Positions 35,013 to 46,924 are shown, counted from the stretch's first letter. The stretch is DNA of 64,000 nt from Dermatophagoides farinae (GCF_024713945.1 NC_134683.1:4031501-4095500); one strand, 5' to 3'. Translations and numbers: made by a program. The notes: generated by a model not told the origin, from the sequence alone.

Positions 35013-37354
35013 TTAGTTTTCGGATGATGGACGACGATCACTATCATCGTTTGGTTCTTCAAAATTAAGATAGATTGGTATATGGGCACGGAATCCCATT
35101 GATTTAGCCAATTGTTCATGGATACCATCAAATGGATCGATCGACCATTGTTGTTGATCATTGGTAGCAGGAAATTGCGAATGATGTTCATTATAACAAC
35201 CAAGTTTTCGATACATTGAACTAATTGTTTTTCCATCTAAATTTTCAATCACAACGGCAAATTTATCATCCGTAGTCATGTAATATTTTCGTACAAACGA
35301 AGTTTTATCCGCATTTGTTATAGTCTCAATTTCAGCCAAATTTGTAATATCAATCAAATGTTTTGGAAGTTTATCCAAATAAACATCGATTCGATTCTGT
35401 TTAAGAACGTTCGGAAATTCATGGCCATGTTTACGATAATGATAAACTGCTTTCAATGGATCTTCAAAATGAATATCATTTTTACTGGCAATATCCATTG
35501 CTATTTTAGAATCAGATAAAATGTTCCAAATAAATGATTCTTTGTCAATGAATTGGAAATGATCTGAATTGATTGTTTTCATATCACGATTCGGAAACAC
35601 TGGTTGTGTAGGATAGAAAAATTATTATTGATTTTGTTTGTTTTTTTTTGGCATTTAATTTAGTATAACTTACATTTTTTAAGTTCTGCAGTAAGAATTT
35701 CAACAATGCTCAATACATCATCGATATTGTTCATTCCCATGCCAATAACGATGCTGATAGCTTCATTAAGAATATTCTCATTTTTGCCAGCTGTATCACC
35801 AATTACATTGTTTAAACGTGATTTTTGACGGTCATTCAAATTGTCGAAAATCTTTTTTCCATCTATTTCAATTTTATCTGCATTGATTTTTTCTAAACAT
35901 TTTCGTGTCTGTCGTTGTAAATTAACTGTACCAGAATTTCGTACTTTGCTAGTAAATTTTACATTATTATTTGGCCTTATACGATGTTTTAAATTATTTC
36001 CGTCACTAATCAACAAAGTACGTCCTTTTCGTCCACCAATTTCGATTTTTGTTGAATCTTTTAGATTGGCAAAAAGCTTGTTCGGATCATTTATTTTATT
36101 TATTGTTCGAACTATCTTTGATCTATCTTTAATCGAGCCACTTCCTTTGTTGTCAGCCAAAAATTTGTCGAATGTTTTCTGTGCATCAGCATCGGTCAAT
36201 GATTTTGAATATGCCTGAATATGTTTTTCTTGAGCTTTTTGAATAATAGTAGCGGCTATTTTTGGTTGAATTAAATTATTGGTAAAGAAGAATAAACTCA
36301 TTGAAAATTGTAATACGTCGAGAGGGGTGAGCTGATTATTTTTAGATTTTTCAATCAGATTAGCGATACCAAAACCAACCATAATGCTATCGACACCAAG
36401 CGTGCTGAAATTCAATATCGTTGCAAACATACGCATAGAACTACTAAATATTCGACCTTCCTCTGTGGCACCACGAACCAAAGCAGCATTGACCATTGAG
36501 CTTGTAAAGTTTAGCGGTGTGGCAGCAATACTAAACCAAAGAAAAAAGCTTTCCTTATCGGTTAAACTTTCGCCATGGGACCCTTTATCGACCAATCGAT
36601 TAATGGCTCGAAATGTTCCGTAAATAGCAGAGGAACCGCCAGCGTATGCGGAACCTAACAAAACAAAGGGAGCAAGTGGTGTGAACATCGAAGCAATTCC
36701 AATGGCTCCGCATGTAAATGTTGCTGCTGTAGTGATATTATCAGCGAAGTTTAAAAAACTAGAAGAAGCCTTACAAGCGGGCGACTTTCCAAATTCAATA
36801 TCAGGATCTTTGTCTGGATCGAATACGAAATTATTACCAGCACCAAAAGCAGTAAAAAAACCAAGTTTAGGATAACAATACTCAAGCTTTGGCAAGACAT
36901 TATTACATTTCCAATCATTCCAATCAGAATAAGTTCGTCGTTGCATATCAATAAAAACATTCGAATCTTCATTAGCTGCTTTTGGTTGCGAATAAGATCC
37001 AGTATACATTCGGAATATTGGTAAAGGAAATTCATTTTTTTCTGTTTTACAATAAATGAATATGATTCCAACAAAAAGACGTGAAAAACCTTGTCTTTTT
37101 TCCTTGTGAACATCCAGAATAATTTTCAAAAACTTTTCGCCTTCTGTACGTTGTTCATCGGTATAACCTTCCCAAACTTCTTTAGCTTTGCTAATGGTTG
37201 GACAACCATACATGGCAAAACATATTTTTGCAAGTAATAGTTTTTCGTCCTCGGTACCGATTTTGTATTCATCATATTGACTTCCGTTGAAACTTTGATA
37301 AAACATTTTCATTGTTTTAACGGCGTTTTCTCTCCAAAATGATTTATTTTCCAT
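35013..37354 (-). CDS. DUF4781-like protein Y1
   Basis: Two exons, 35674-37354 and 35013-35599, are joined across a 74-bp intron with donor GTAAGT and acceptor CAACCAG, giving 755 aa. Without splicing the frame would end 4 codons later. The start MENKSFWRENAVKTMKMFYQ has no signal peptide. A central hydrophobic region contains ASMFTPLAPFVLLGSAYAGG, then SAIYGTFRAINRLVDKGSHG and FLWFSIAATPLNFTSSMVNA. That resembles the arthropod DUF4781 family as I remember it, whose function is unknown. A charged K-rich segment (GGRKGRTLLISDGNNLKHR) and a C-terminal exon with DPLKAVYHYRKHGHEFP follow. It is followed downstream by the 3' end of MTMR (convergent), and gene X1 lies upstream on the same strand. 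A near-intact second copy is at 42480-44811. Confidence 0.8.
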
Positions 37355-37551
37355 TTTGTTCGTTTAAATTAGTGTTGGATTTAGGATAGCTGTACAAACC
37401 ATCAACAAATGATTACGATGAATACGATACAATTTTATTCAGCGGTCAAATCAGGTTGAAACCAGATGGAAAATCAAAAAAAAAAGAATTGGGGTGTTTT
37501 TTTGTGATTCAAAAAAAAAAAACAAATAGAAAATGAAACAAAACACAAATA

Positions 37552-37645
37552 ATTAGATCAGGATAAAAAATAAATCATATTTATATGATTACGTGTCGTG
37601 AAAAAATGAATGCAATCCATTGATTATTCCTATGGTTAATTTTAA
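37552..37645 (-). promoter_or_regulatory. Shared upstream element, copy before Y1
   Basis: This ~94-bp block has the text ATTAGATC...GGATAAAAAA, a CATATTTATATGATTACGTG core (TATA-like when read toward Y1) and TGATTATTCCTATGGTTAA. It recurs upstream of X1, Y2 and X2. Its position 5' of genes with unrelated coding text suggests a promoter or other control region; that function is inferred. Confidence 0.55.
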
Positions 37646-38035
37646 TATTTTTTTCCATTATCGTTAGAATTCCATGATATTTTGATACTTTATCAAAATC
37701 AACATCAAATGTTGATAATGTACAATGTTGTCGTCTCGCCCAATGAGATTGTATTCAATTCTCAATATAAACGCAAGGCGTTATTTGTCAATTTTGATTT
37801 CACAGGTAATATAAAAAAATCCTCAGCTATTCTTATCTCGATATGATTGAGATTGAGTCTTTTGATATGAGAAAAAAAAGACCATCCTCGATCGTAGTCC
37901 ACTTTGGCACAATGGTGGCAAAATATATTTCTTTTTCCTTGGAGATAAGTCCCAAATTTTGACCATTCTCAATACCATTGTAGAAAATTTTTTAAGATGA
38001 TAATCGATTATTGGAAAATTAATAGATCGTTTTAT
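37646..38035. other. Spacer between Y1 upstream element and X1
   Basis: Conserved in unit 2 (about 45101-45386 and 46317-46429). It contains ATCAAAATCAACATCAAATG and a short possibly coding-like stretch around 37700-37810 that is open in unit 2 but broken here. The intergenic site of the 930-bp insertion in unit 2 corresponds to about 37923-37928 here. Confidence 0.4.
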
Positions 38036-38530
38036 TTAAACTTTTTCATCTTGTTGTTCATCCGAATCATTGTCGGATATAGGTTGTACAAACCACCACC
38101 AATGATTGTGAGGGATACGAGAGATTTGTTCGTCGGTCACATGAGAATAATGAACAGATGGATATTCGATAGGCAAAGATAATTCCTTACAATTTTTAAT
38201 ATATTCATCAACCTGTACACAAGGAACTCTGTCTAAAATGGATCCATTACCAAGCTCATCAACAATATATTGAAGACCAGAACGAAAACGTTGAGCAGTT
38301 TCCACTGTATCAGGTACAAGACTTATACTCAATTGGATAAAGAATTCCTTTAGAATAGGAATGATTTTTTCCACCATACATTCAACTTCGGCACGTTCTT
38401 TGTCCCCAAACAATGGTTTCGGTTGATGAAAAGCAAATAATAGACAATTTTCCAATGTTGGACGTAGGTTTCGATTTTTTCTACTCATGGTAGATAGTTT
38501 TTGCAATTCTTTCAAAAAATTGTTTTCCAT
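38036..38530 (-). CDS. Orphan 164-aa protein X1
   Basis: A single-exon frame starts at ATG 38530 (MENNFLKELQKLSTMSRKNR) and ends in an acidic tail (SDNDSDEQQDEKV). It has no signal peptide and no transmembrane helix. Predicted helices lie around ECMVEKIIPILKEFFIQL, and a HWWWFVQP cluster lies near the C-terminus. I do not recognise the family. A nearly identical copy (X2, 46430-46924) keeps the whole frame with only a few substitutions, which supports it being a real gene. It lies upstream of Y1 on the same strand and shares an upstream element with it. The opening MEN-x-x-F also resembles Y, so distant kinship with the Y N-terminus is possible. Confidence 0.7.
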   Translation of the reverse strand: MENNFLKELQKLSTMSRKNRNLRPTLENCLLFAFHQPKPLFGDKERAEVECMVEKIIPILKEFFIQLSISLVPDTVETAQRFRSGLQYIVDELGNGSILDRVPCVQVDEYIKNCKELSLPIEYPSVHYSHVTDEQISRIPHNHWWWFVQPISDNDSDEQQDEKV

Positions 38531-40096
38531 TCTATATTACACACAAAAAAAAAACAATGAGAAAAATCATAAATTAGATCTGCGGATAAAAAAAATCAAA
38601 TTTACATGATTACGTTTAGTGAATCAAAATTGATTGATTATTCCTGTGGTTAATTTCAATTTTATCGTTGTTATCGTTATTGTTGTTGGAATTTTAATTT
38701 AAAAAAAATCGACAAACACCCACCATCAAAAAAAAAAAACAAAAAAGAAAAAAAACACGAGTACTTTATTTATGAATTTCTCCTTATTTCTCCCTCTCTC
38801 TCTCACACACATAAAAATCAATTGGATCAAACACCGTGTGTGTGTGTGTGAGTTTTTTTCTCTCTCACACTTTGTATGTGTGGCTAAAATCCCAAAAAAA
38901 AAAAAAAATCTAAACCCAAAGAATGTGTTTGTGATGCACACAAAACACACACTCAAATACACTGAACATTTTTTTTTTGTTTTGTTTCTTTGTTTATGAA
39001 TTTTATATTCGGGAATTGTGAAAAAAAAAACAAATGAATCCATCATCAAATTATTATTCTAATCAAATGAAACTAAGGACAAACGAAAAAAAAATCAATG
39101 ATTCTTGATGTTCAGTGATTGCATCCAGAGAAAAAAAAATAATAAGAACCAAATTGCTCAAACATTCTATTCTGTTGAACAGATGGTCATCTTTTGATTA
39201 AAAAAAATTTGATTTGAATATAAAATGTGATTGGTCACATAGTCATATCACAACAGCAATGACAATTGAATCATATTGAATCAATGAATTGGCATCCATC
39301 AAACCTAAATCAATCAATCAAATTATATATCGATCGATTGATCGATCACCCATATATTATTATTTTCATTTTATTTCATTGTTTCTCTTTCAATTATTAT
39401 TATATATTTTATTATATTTGTGCATGTAGAACTCATATTTTTTCATCGATGTTTAACACATTCATCATTCACATTTACCACCACCGCCAACACCATAGAA
39501 CACCAGTATATAATCATCATCATCATCGAAACTAGCATCATCATCATCATCATCATCCACCATCTATCGCATCGAAAAAAAAGAATCAGACATACACAGA
39601 CACACATACATACATTTTATAATTTCAGACGACCACATTTTTTTTTATCATCCATCCATCGTCGTCTTCTTCGTTGTTGTTGTTGTGTTTGTTTGTTTGT
39701 CGTCGACATCCCCCATAAAAAAAAAAAAAATACATTCAATGATGAGGATCAAGTGAAAAAAAAATCATCATTTTCTCTCTCTCTCTCTCTCGCTTTCTGT
39801 TTGTGTATGTATGTGTGTGTGTATTATTTGAGCAATTGTTTTGTATATGAGTGTGAGTAAAAATTTTGTGTATGGTATTGATGGTGTGTATGTTTTTTTT
39901 CTAAAAAAAAAAAGTTTGGAATTTTTTTTTCATTCTTATTTTCATCATTGTTTAAGAATTTGATTGATTTTGTAAACACACATCTTATATATTCTTGAAT
40001 TCAATTTGAAACATATACACAATCGAATATATATTATTCTCCATACAGACATTATTTGATCGAAATAGAATCGAATTGAATCGTTGTTGTTGTTGC
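38531..40096. other. Non-coding block, duplicate of the MASK 5' flank
   Basis: It holds the X1 upstream element and then sequence matching 46925-48452, the region 5' of the MASK gene. Because of the duplication it now lies directly before the truncated MTMR copy. It contains CT, GT and ATC microsatellites and no domain-bearing frame. Confidence 0.7.
38573..38660 (-). promoter_or_regulatory. Shared upstream element, copy before X1
   Basis: Related to 37552-37645: ATTAGATC, GCGGATAAAAAAAATC, ATGATTACGTTTAGTGAATC and GATTATTCCTGTGGTTAATT in the same order. It begins about 43 bp upstream of the X1 start codon. Confidence 0.55.
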
Positions 40097-41779
40097 AAAG
40101 CTGCCGTTGTTGTTGTTGATGCAATCACCATACAAGAACGTCCTGTATTGGTACATTGTTCAGATGGTTGGGATCGTACACCGCAAGTCATTGCATTGGC
40201 TGAATTAATGCTTGATCCATTTTATCGTACAATTGATGGTTTTAAAATCTTAATTGAAAAAGAATGGCTACAATATGGTCATAAGTTTGCTGATCGTTGT
40301 CGTAGTAGTACATTGAATATTGATCCAAATGAACGTTGTCCAGTGTTTCTGCAATGGGTTGATTGTGTTCATCAATTGGTCAAACAATTTCCACGAGAAT
40401 TTGAATTCAATGTTTTCTATCTGGTAATTATTGTGATGTTTTGTTTTTGTACATTAGCATTTATTTTGATTTACTTTTACTTTAGATGAAACTTGTCTAT
40501 CATTCATATTCATGTTTGTTTGGTACATTCACCTGTAATACTGTTCAAGAACGTCGTTCATATCAGGTGTATGAGAAAACAATATCATTATGGTCATATT
40601 TTGAAATGAATCGAGCCAATTTTATCAATTATCTTTATTTGCCAACGCTTGAGGTATTTATTTATTTATTTATTGTTGAATGAAATTAATGAATTTTCGC
40701 AATTATAATTTGAATTTGAATTTTTTCATCAACAAAACAAACAAAGGTATTACGGCCTTCATGTCGTGTAAAGGATATAATATTTTGGAATGAAATATAT
40801 GTACCTGTATCGAATAATGGAACCGATGTAACGAATATGGCAATATCATCATGTAATGGTATTTGTAATCATCATGGAACAGCATCGACAGCAGCTGTTG
40901 TTTCATTGGCCACAAATCGATCGACTATTGCCAATACAAACAATGAACAATTTGATTGTCAACATGAAACTAAATGTCAATCACAATCTAAATGTGATCT
41001 TAATCGTTCAGCATCATATGAAAGTTTGGCCAATTTTGATATGAAACAGTCACAGCCATCACAACCACAACCACCGCCATCTACTAATTACAATAATAGA
41101 AATTTACCATCAATAAAACATTTTACAGATACAACAATATCATCATCATCAATAACAATATTGAATAGACATTTAAGCGATACATGTTTATTCAAAAGAT
41201 CAAATCAAATTTTTAATAATTATGCATTGGCAACAACGCCATATATGACAAATGGATTGATGATTACAGATAATCGAATTAATTGTGATAATAATGATGA
41301 TATGGGCGAAATGTCCAAACATCAACCTCCCATAATGAATGGATTAGCCAACAATAACAACAATATCAACAAACATCCGAATATGATGAGAATGGTTAAT
41401 GATAATGGATATGATATTGAAGATTGTCATCTTTTATCATCAACATTATCATCATCACAAAATAAACCTGCAACATATGTTAATTGTAATGGATCATCAA
41501 AAACGATGATGAATCATCAGTCAAATAATTTATCAACAACAACAACAAGTACAGATAGTAATTTGTCTACCATATTCGATATTGATGGTCAAATTATTGG
41601 TCATAATAATAATAGCCGACTACAACTGCAACAATTGATCAATTATCATAAGGTATTTTTGTTCAAGTTTTATAATTGACTAGAATCTATTTTAATTTCA
41701 ATTTTTTTCCAATTTCATTATGATACATTAGAATATGATCAAACGGCTAACGAGTCAATTGAATTTTAAGAAATCATAA
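40097..41779 (+). pseudogene. 5'-truncated myotubularin copy
   Basis: It contains the duplicated part of exon 2 (40097-40423), exon 3 (40486-40653), exon 4 (40747-41652) and exon 5 (41732-41779), all with intact splice sites and open frame. The PH-GRAM domain, the N-terminal half of the phosphatase and the exon-2 acceptor are missing. The active-site loop VHCSDGWDRT remains. Indels relative to the complete copy are in frame (for example one Ser lost and one Asp lost in exon 4). There is no ATG before the active site in this frame within the copied DNA. It is most likely a pseudogene, unless transcription from the upstream MASK-like flank makes a chimera. Confidence 0.85.
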
Positions 41780-42479
41780 TAACTACGAAAAAAAATCCAA
41801 TATGATGACAATACATTCCATAATCGAATCAAAAACGATATATAATGATGGAATGATATATACCGATAACGATCAATAAAACAAAAAAAAACCAAAACAA
41901 AACCACAAACATATGGAACAACAACTTTCTTCTCTTGAATGGAAAAAAATCCTAGTCGTAAATCTATTATATCGTGTTTCCGTTTCTTCTGTCTTTCCTT
42001 CCACCTGTCCCCCCCCCAAAAAATGAAATCATTTCATTATCATCATCGTCATCATCATCGTCAACACAACAACAAACAACAGTGCAAAATACCAAGTTAT
42101 GGAACATCATTTTTTTCCTTCTTACAAAAACAAAAATTTTTAAAATTTCTTTTAGTTTTGTTTTTTTCCTACTTGTTATTATATATATTTATTGATGTGT
42201 TGTCACACACACATACACACACCTCTATTATTGTCCAAACAAAACAAATACAAAATCATCATCCACCCAATTTGTCTTTGTTATTTTCCCTTTGTCACAC
42301 CTACACACACACACACCTCACTTTCTATTTTACCTTTAAATTTGTTTGTTAATTTGTGACTACTACCTATTATTATATATTACAAGAAATATTAAATGTT
42401 TCTATTTCTACTTTTAAAAATTAAATTGATCATCATCATTTTATTTAAACTTTTTTTCTATGACAATTTAATCACATTT

Positions 42480-44811
42480 TTAGTTTTCGGATGATGGACG
42501 ACGATCACTATCATCGTTTGGTTCTTCAAAATTAAGATAGATTGGTATATGGGCACGGAATCCCATTGATTTAGCCAATTGTTCGTGGATACCATCAAAT
42601 GGATCAATCGACCATTGTTGTTGATCATTGGTAGTAGGAAATTGCGAATGATGTTCATTATAACAACCAAGTTTTCGATACATTGAACTAATTGTTTTTC
42701 CATCTAATTTTTCAATCACAACGGCAAATTTATCATCCGGAGTCATGTAATATTTTCGTACAAACGAAGTTTTATCCACATCATTTGTTACAGTCTCCAT
42801 TTGAGTCAAATTTGTAATATCAATCAAATGTTTTGGAAGTTTATCCAAATAAACATCGATTCGATTCTGTTTAAGAACGTTCGGAAATTCATGGCCATGT
42901 TTACGATAATGATAAACTGCTTTCAATGGATCTTCAAAATGAACATCATTTTTACTGGCAATATCCATTGCTATTTTATAATCAGAGTCAATTTTCGAAA
43001 TAAATGATTTTTTGTCAATTGATTGTAAATGGCCTGAATTGATTTCTTTCATACTACGATACGGAAACGCTGTTTGTGAGGAATAGAAAAATTATTATTG
43101 ATTTTGTTTTGTTTTTTTTTTGACAATAAAATTAGTATAACTTACATTTTTCGAGTTCTGCACAAAGAATTTCAGCAATGCTCAATACATCATCGATATT
43201 GTTCAATCCCATATCCTTGCTGATGCTGATAGCTTCATTAAGAATATTCTCATTTTTGCCAGCTGCTCCACCAATTGTTTTGTTACACCGTGATTTTTGA
43301 CGGTCATTTAAATTGTCGAAAATCTTTTTTCCATCTGCATTGATTTTTTCTAAACATTTTTGTGTCTGTTTTTGTAAATTAACTGCACCAAATTGTTGTA
43401 CATTGCTAGTAAATTTTACATTACTATTTGGCCTTATACGATGCTTTAAATTATTTCCGTCACTAATCAACAAAGTACGTCCTTTTCGTCCACCAATTTC
43501 GATTTTTGTTGAATCTTTTAGATTGGCAAAAAGCTTGTTCGGATCATTTATTTTATTTATTGTTCGAACTATCTTTGATCTATCTTTAATCGAGCCACTT
43601 CCTTTGTTGTCAGCCAAAAATTTGTCGAATGTTTTCTTTGCATCAACATCGGTCAATGATTTTGAATATGCCTGAATATGTTTTTCTTGAGCTTTTTGAA
43701 TAATAGTAGAGGCCATTTTTGGTCGAATTAAAGTATTGGTAAAGAAGAATAAACTCATTGAAAATTGTAATACATCCAGAGAGGTGAGCTGATTATTTTT
43801 AGATTTTTCAATCAGATTAGCGATACCAAAACCAATCATAATGCCATCGACACCAAGTGTGCTGAAATTCAATATCGTTGCAAACATACGCATAGAACTA
43901 CTAAATATTCGACCTTCCTCTGTGGCACCACGAACCAAAGCAGCATTGACCATTGAGCTTGTAAAGTTTAGCGGTGTGGCAGCAATACTAAACCAAAGAA
44001 GAAAGCTTTCTATATCGGTTAAACTTTCGCCATGGGACCCTTTATCGACCAATCGATGAATGGCTCGACATGTTCCGTAAATAGCAGAGGAACCGCCAAG
44101 GGATGCGGAACTAAACAAAACAATAGGAGCGAGCGGCGTGAACATCGATATTATCCCAGTTACTCCGCATAAAAATGTTGTTAATGCAGTAATCTTATCA
44201 GTGAAGTTTAACACCTTAGAAGAAACATCACAAGCGGGCGACGTTCCATATTCAATGTCAGGATCTTTGTCTGGATCGAATATGAAATTATTACCAGCAC
44301 CAGAAGCAGTAAAAAAACCGAGTCTAGGATAATAATACTCAAGCTTTGGCAAGACATTCTTATATTTCCAATCATTCCAATCCGAATAAGTTCGTCGTTG
44401 CATATCAATAAAAACGTTCGAACCATCATCAGCTGTTTTTGGTTGAGAATTAGATCCGGTATACAATCGGAATATCGGCAAAATAAATTCATTTTCTTTT
44501 GTCTTACAATAAATGAATATTGTACCGACAAGAAGACTTCGAAAACCTTTTCTTTCTTTCTTGTGAACATCCAGAATAATTTTCAAAAACTTTTCGCCTT
44601 CTGTACGTTGTTCATTGGTATAACCTTGCCAAAGTTCTTCAGCTTCGCTAATGGTTGGAGGACCATAAATGGCAAAACATATTTTTGCAAGTAATAGTTT
44701 TTCGTCCTCGGTACCGATTTTGTATTCATCATATTGACTTCCATTAAAACTTTGATAAAACATTTTCATTGTTTTAACGGCGGTTTCTTTCCAAAATGAT
44801 TTATTTTCCAT
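42480..44811 (-). CDS. DUF4781-like protein Y2
   Basis: Two exons, 43146-44811 and 42480-43069, with the same donor (GTAAGT) and an equivalent acceptor (CAAACAG) as Y1, give 751 aa. The frame is intact. The start, the hydrophobic core and the C-terminal exon match Y1. By my count, however, about sixty residues differ in the first ~275, including charge swaps such as KEKRQGFSR versus KKERKGFRS. Only about a dozen differ over the next ~195. Near residue 480 a five-residue segment (KIEID in Y1) is missing. Function is unknown; the family assignment is the same as for Y1. The intact frame and splice sites suggest it is functional. Confidence 0.8.
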
Positions 44812-45007
44812 TTTGTTCGTTTAAATTAGTGTTGGATTTAGGATAGCTGTACAAACCATCAACAAATGATTACGATACAATTTTATTCAGCGGTCAAATC
44901 AGGTTGAAACCAGATGGGAAATCAAAAAAAAAAAGGATTGGGATGTTTTTTTGTGATTCAAAAAAAACAAACAAATAGAAAATAGAAAATGAAACAAAAC
45001 ACAAATA

Positions 45008-45100
45008 ATTAGATCCGGATAAAAAAAAATCATATTTATATGATTACGTGTCATGAAAAAAATGAATGCAATCCATTGATTATTCCTATGGTTAATTTTA
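45008..45100 (-). promoter_or_regulatory. Shared upstream element, copy before Y2
   Basis: Unit-2 counterpart of 37552-37645, with ATTAGATCCGGATAAAAAAA, TCATATTTATATGATTACGTG (in part) and GATTATTCCTATGGTTAATT conserved. Confidence 0.55.
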
Positions 45101-45386
45101 ATATTTTTTTTCCATTGTCGTTAGAATTCCATGATATTTTGATAATTTATCAAAATCAACATCAAATGCTGATAATGTACAATGTTGTTGTCTCGCCACC
45201 AATGAGATTGCATTCAATTCCCAATAAAAACGCTAAGCGTCAATTTGTCAATTTTGATTTCACAGGTAATATAAAAAAAATCCTCAGCTAGTCATATCTC
45301 GATATGATTGAGATTGAGTATTTTGATATGAAAAAAAGATCATCCTTGATCATGGTCCACTTTGGCACAATGGTGGCAAAATATAT

Positions 45387-46316
45387 GTAAAAAATTTAAC
45401 TTTATTCAAATGAAATCACTGCTAAATAGTGTGATCTCCACAAGATAAAGATTGTCGTGTTCTGTGTTTAGTTTAAGGGGGATAGGAAGTGTTGAATGCG
45501 CAAAAAAGAACACATTTTTTGTTAAATGATTACTCTTTAATGAAATGTCCAAAATTTTTGAAATTTACTAATGTAATTATTTACAATTCCTTGAATAATT
45601 TAACATTAAAAAAAATAAAAAATATTTATGCATCAATATGAGACAATCAGTTAAAAATCACCTGTTCAAAAAGCATGGTCGGCGTGATATCTTAAGAACC
45701 GTAGCTCAGAATTTGATAAAATTTTCAGGAATTATTGATATTATCAGTGGCTATGGCGTATGACTAAATTAAGGCGTAGAACCGGATATTGCAGTAAATA
45801 TTAGCCTGAAAAAACTGTTAATTTTTCAACCCTAAGTTTCATTTGGCCCAAAAATGTTCTTTTTCTTGGAGATATATAGTGATTTAGTCATACGCCATAG
45901 CCACTGATCCTGTCCATAATTCCTGAAAATTTCATCAAATTCTGAGCTACGGTTCTTAAGATATCACACCGACCATGCTTTTTGAACAGCTGATTTCAAC
46001 TGATTGTTTCATATTAATGTATAATTTTTTTTAAATTTTTGTTTATGTTAAATTATTCTAGGACTCATAAATAATTACATAGGTAAGTTTCAAAAATTTC
46101 GGATGTTTCTTTAAAGAGCAATCATTTAACAAAAAATGCGTTTTTTTGGCGCCCTCTACAGTTCCTATCCCCTTAAATAGTTTGTATATGAATTTTAAAG
46201 AATGTTGATTGATATTTTTGTTTGTGTTTATTAATTATCCGATAACTAAATTATCGGTTATGTTTAAATGTTTGGAATTTATAGAAAATATTATAATTCA
46301 AATTTTATAATGTTAC
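45387..46316. mobile_element. 930-bp insertion unique to unit 2
   Basis: Comparison with unit 1 shows precise extra sequence between 45386 and 46317, flanked on both sides by ATATAT (45381-45386 and 46317-46322), a likely 6-bp target duplication, although the site is simple sequence. The ends are GTAA and TTAC, with only weak longer inverted similarity. Inside lies a TTAA-flanked fold-back element. There is no coding capacity. It entered after the segmental duplication, or was lost from unit 1. Confidence 0.75.
45473..46176. mobile_element. Fold-back (long inverted repeat) MITE, TTAA-flanked
   Basis: Two arms, 45473-45769 and 45882-46176, are inverted copies of each other around a ~112-bp loop. 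The outer ends are TTAAGGGGGATAGGAA and its complement TTCCTATCCCCTTAA, so TTAA sits at both edges, as expected for a TTAA-targeting (piggyBac-like) non-autonomous element. The inner ~115 bp of each arm (containing ATATCTTAAGAACCGTAGCT) are nearly perfect complements, while the outer parts differ more. A transcript would form a long hairpin. Confidence 0.8.
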
Positions 46317-46429
46317 ATATATTTCCTTTTCCTTGGAGATTAGTCCCAAATTTTGACCATTCTCAATACCATTGCAGAAAATTTTTTAAAATGATAATCG
46401 CTTATTGGAAAATTAATAGATCGTTTTAT

Positions 46430-46924
46430 TTAAACTTTTTCATCTTGTTGTTCATCCGAATCATTGTCGGATATAGGTTGTACAAACCACCACCAATGAT
46501 TGCGAGGGATACGAGAGATTTGTTCGTCGGTCACATGAGAATAATGAACAGATGGATATTCGATAGGCAAAGATAATTCCTTACAATTTTTAATATATTC
46601 ATCAACCTGTACACAAGGAACTCTGTCTAAAATGGATCCATTACCAAGCTCATCAACAATATATTGAAGACCAGAACGAAAACGTTGAGCAGTTTCCACT
46701 GTATCAGGTATAAGACTTATTCTCAATTGGATGAAAAATTCCTTTAGAATAGGAATGATTTTTTCCACCATACATTCAACTTCGGCACGTTCTTTGTCCC
46801 CAAACAATGGTTTCGGTTGATGAAAAGCAAATAATAGACAATTTTCCAATGTTGGACGTAGGTTTCGATTTTTTCTACTCATGGTAGATAGTTTTTGCAA
46901 TTCTTTCAAAAAATTGTTTTCCAT
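46430..46924 (-). CDS. Orphan 164-aa protein X2
   Basis: Single-exon frame matching X1 over its full length. I count four amino-acid differences: Ser to Arg, Leu unchanged, Val to Ile, His to Arg and similar conservative sites. Start, acidic tail and the HWWWFVQP cluster are kept. It is much less diverged from X1 than Y2 is from Y1. Function is unknown. Confidence 0.7.
   Translation of the reverse strand: MENNFLKELQKLSTMSRKNRNLRPTLENCLLFAFHQPKPLFGDKERAEVECMVEKIIPILKEFFIQLRISLIPDTVETAQRFRSGLQYIVDELGNGSILDRVPCVQVDEYIKNCKELSLPIEYPSVHYSHVTDEQISRIPRNHWWWFVQPISDNDSDEQQDEKV

Larger units (their letters stand above)
32617..40087. repeat. Tandem segmental duplication, unit 1 (~7.47 kb)
   Basis: Homologous in full, same orientation, to 40097-48452. 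It begins inside MTMR exon 2 and ends in the MASK 5' flank. It contains the MTMR 3' part, genes Y1 and X1 and about 1.5 kb of non-coding DNA. The junction with unit 2 (about 40081-40097) contains a short GTT/TTG filler, next to the GTTGTTG present on both parental sides, suggesting microhomology or slippage at the break. Confidence 0.95.

Noticed and set aside
39985-40191. Minus-strand frame across the duplication junction
   Set aside because: Antisense shadow of the MTMR active-site exon; no domain and no conservation at the junction.
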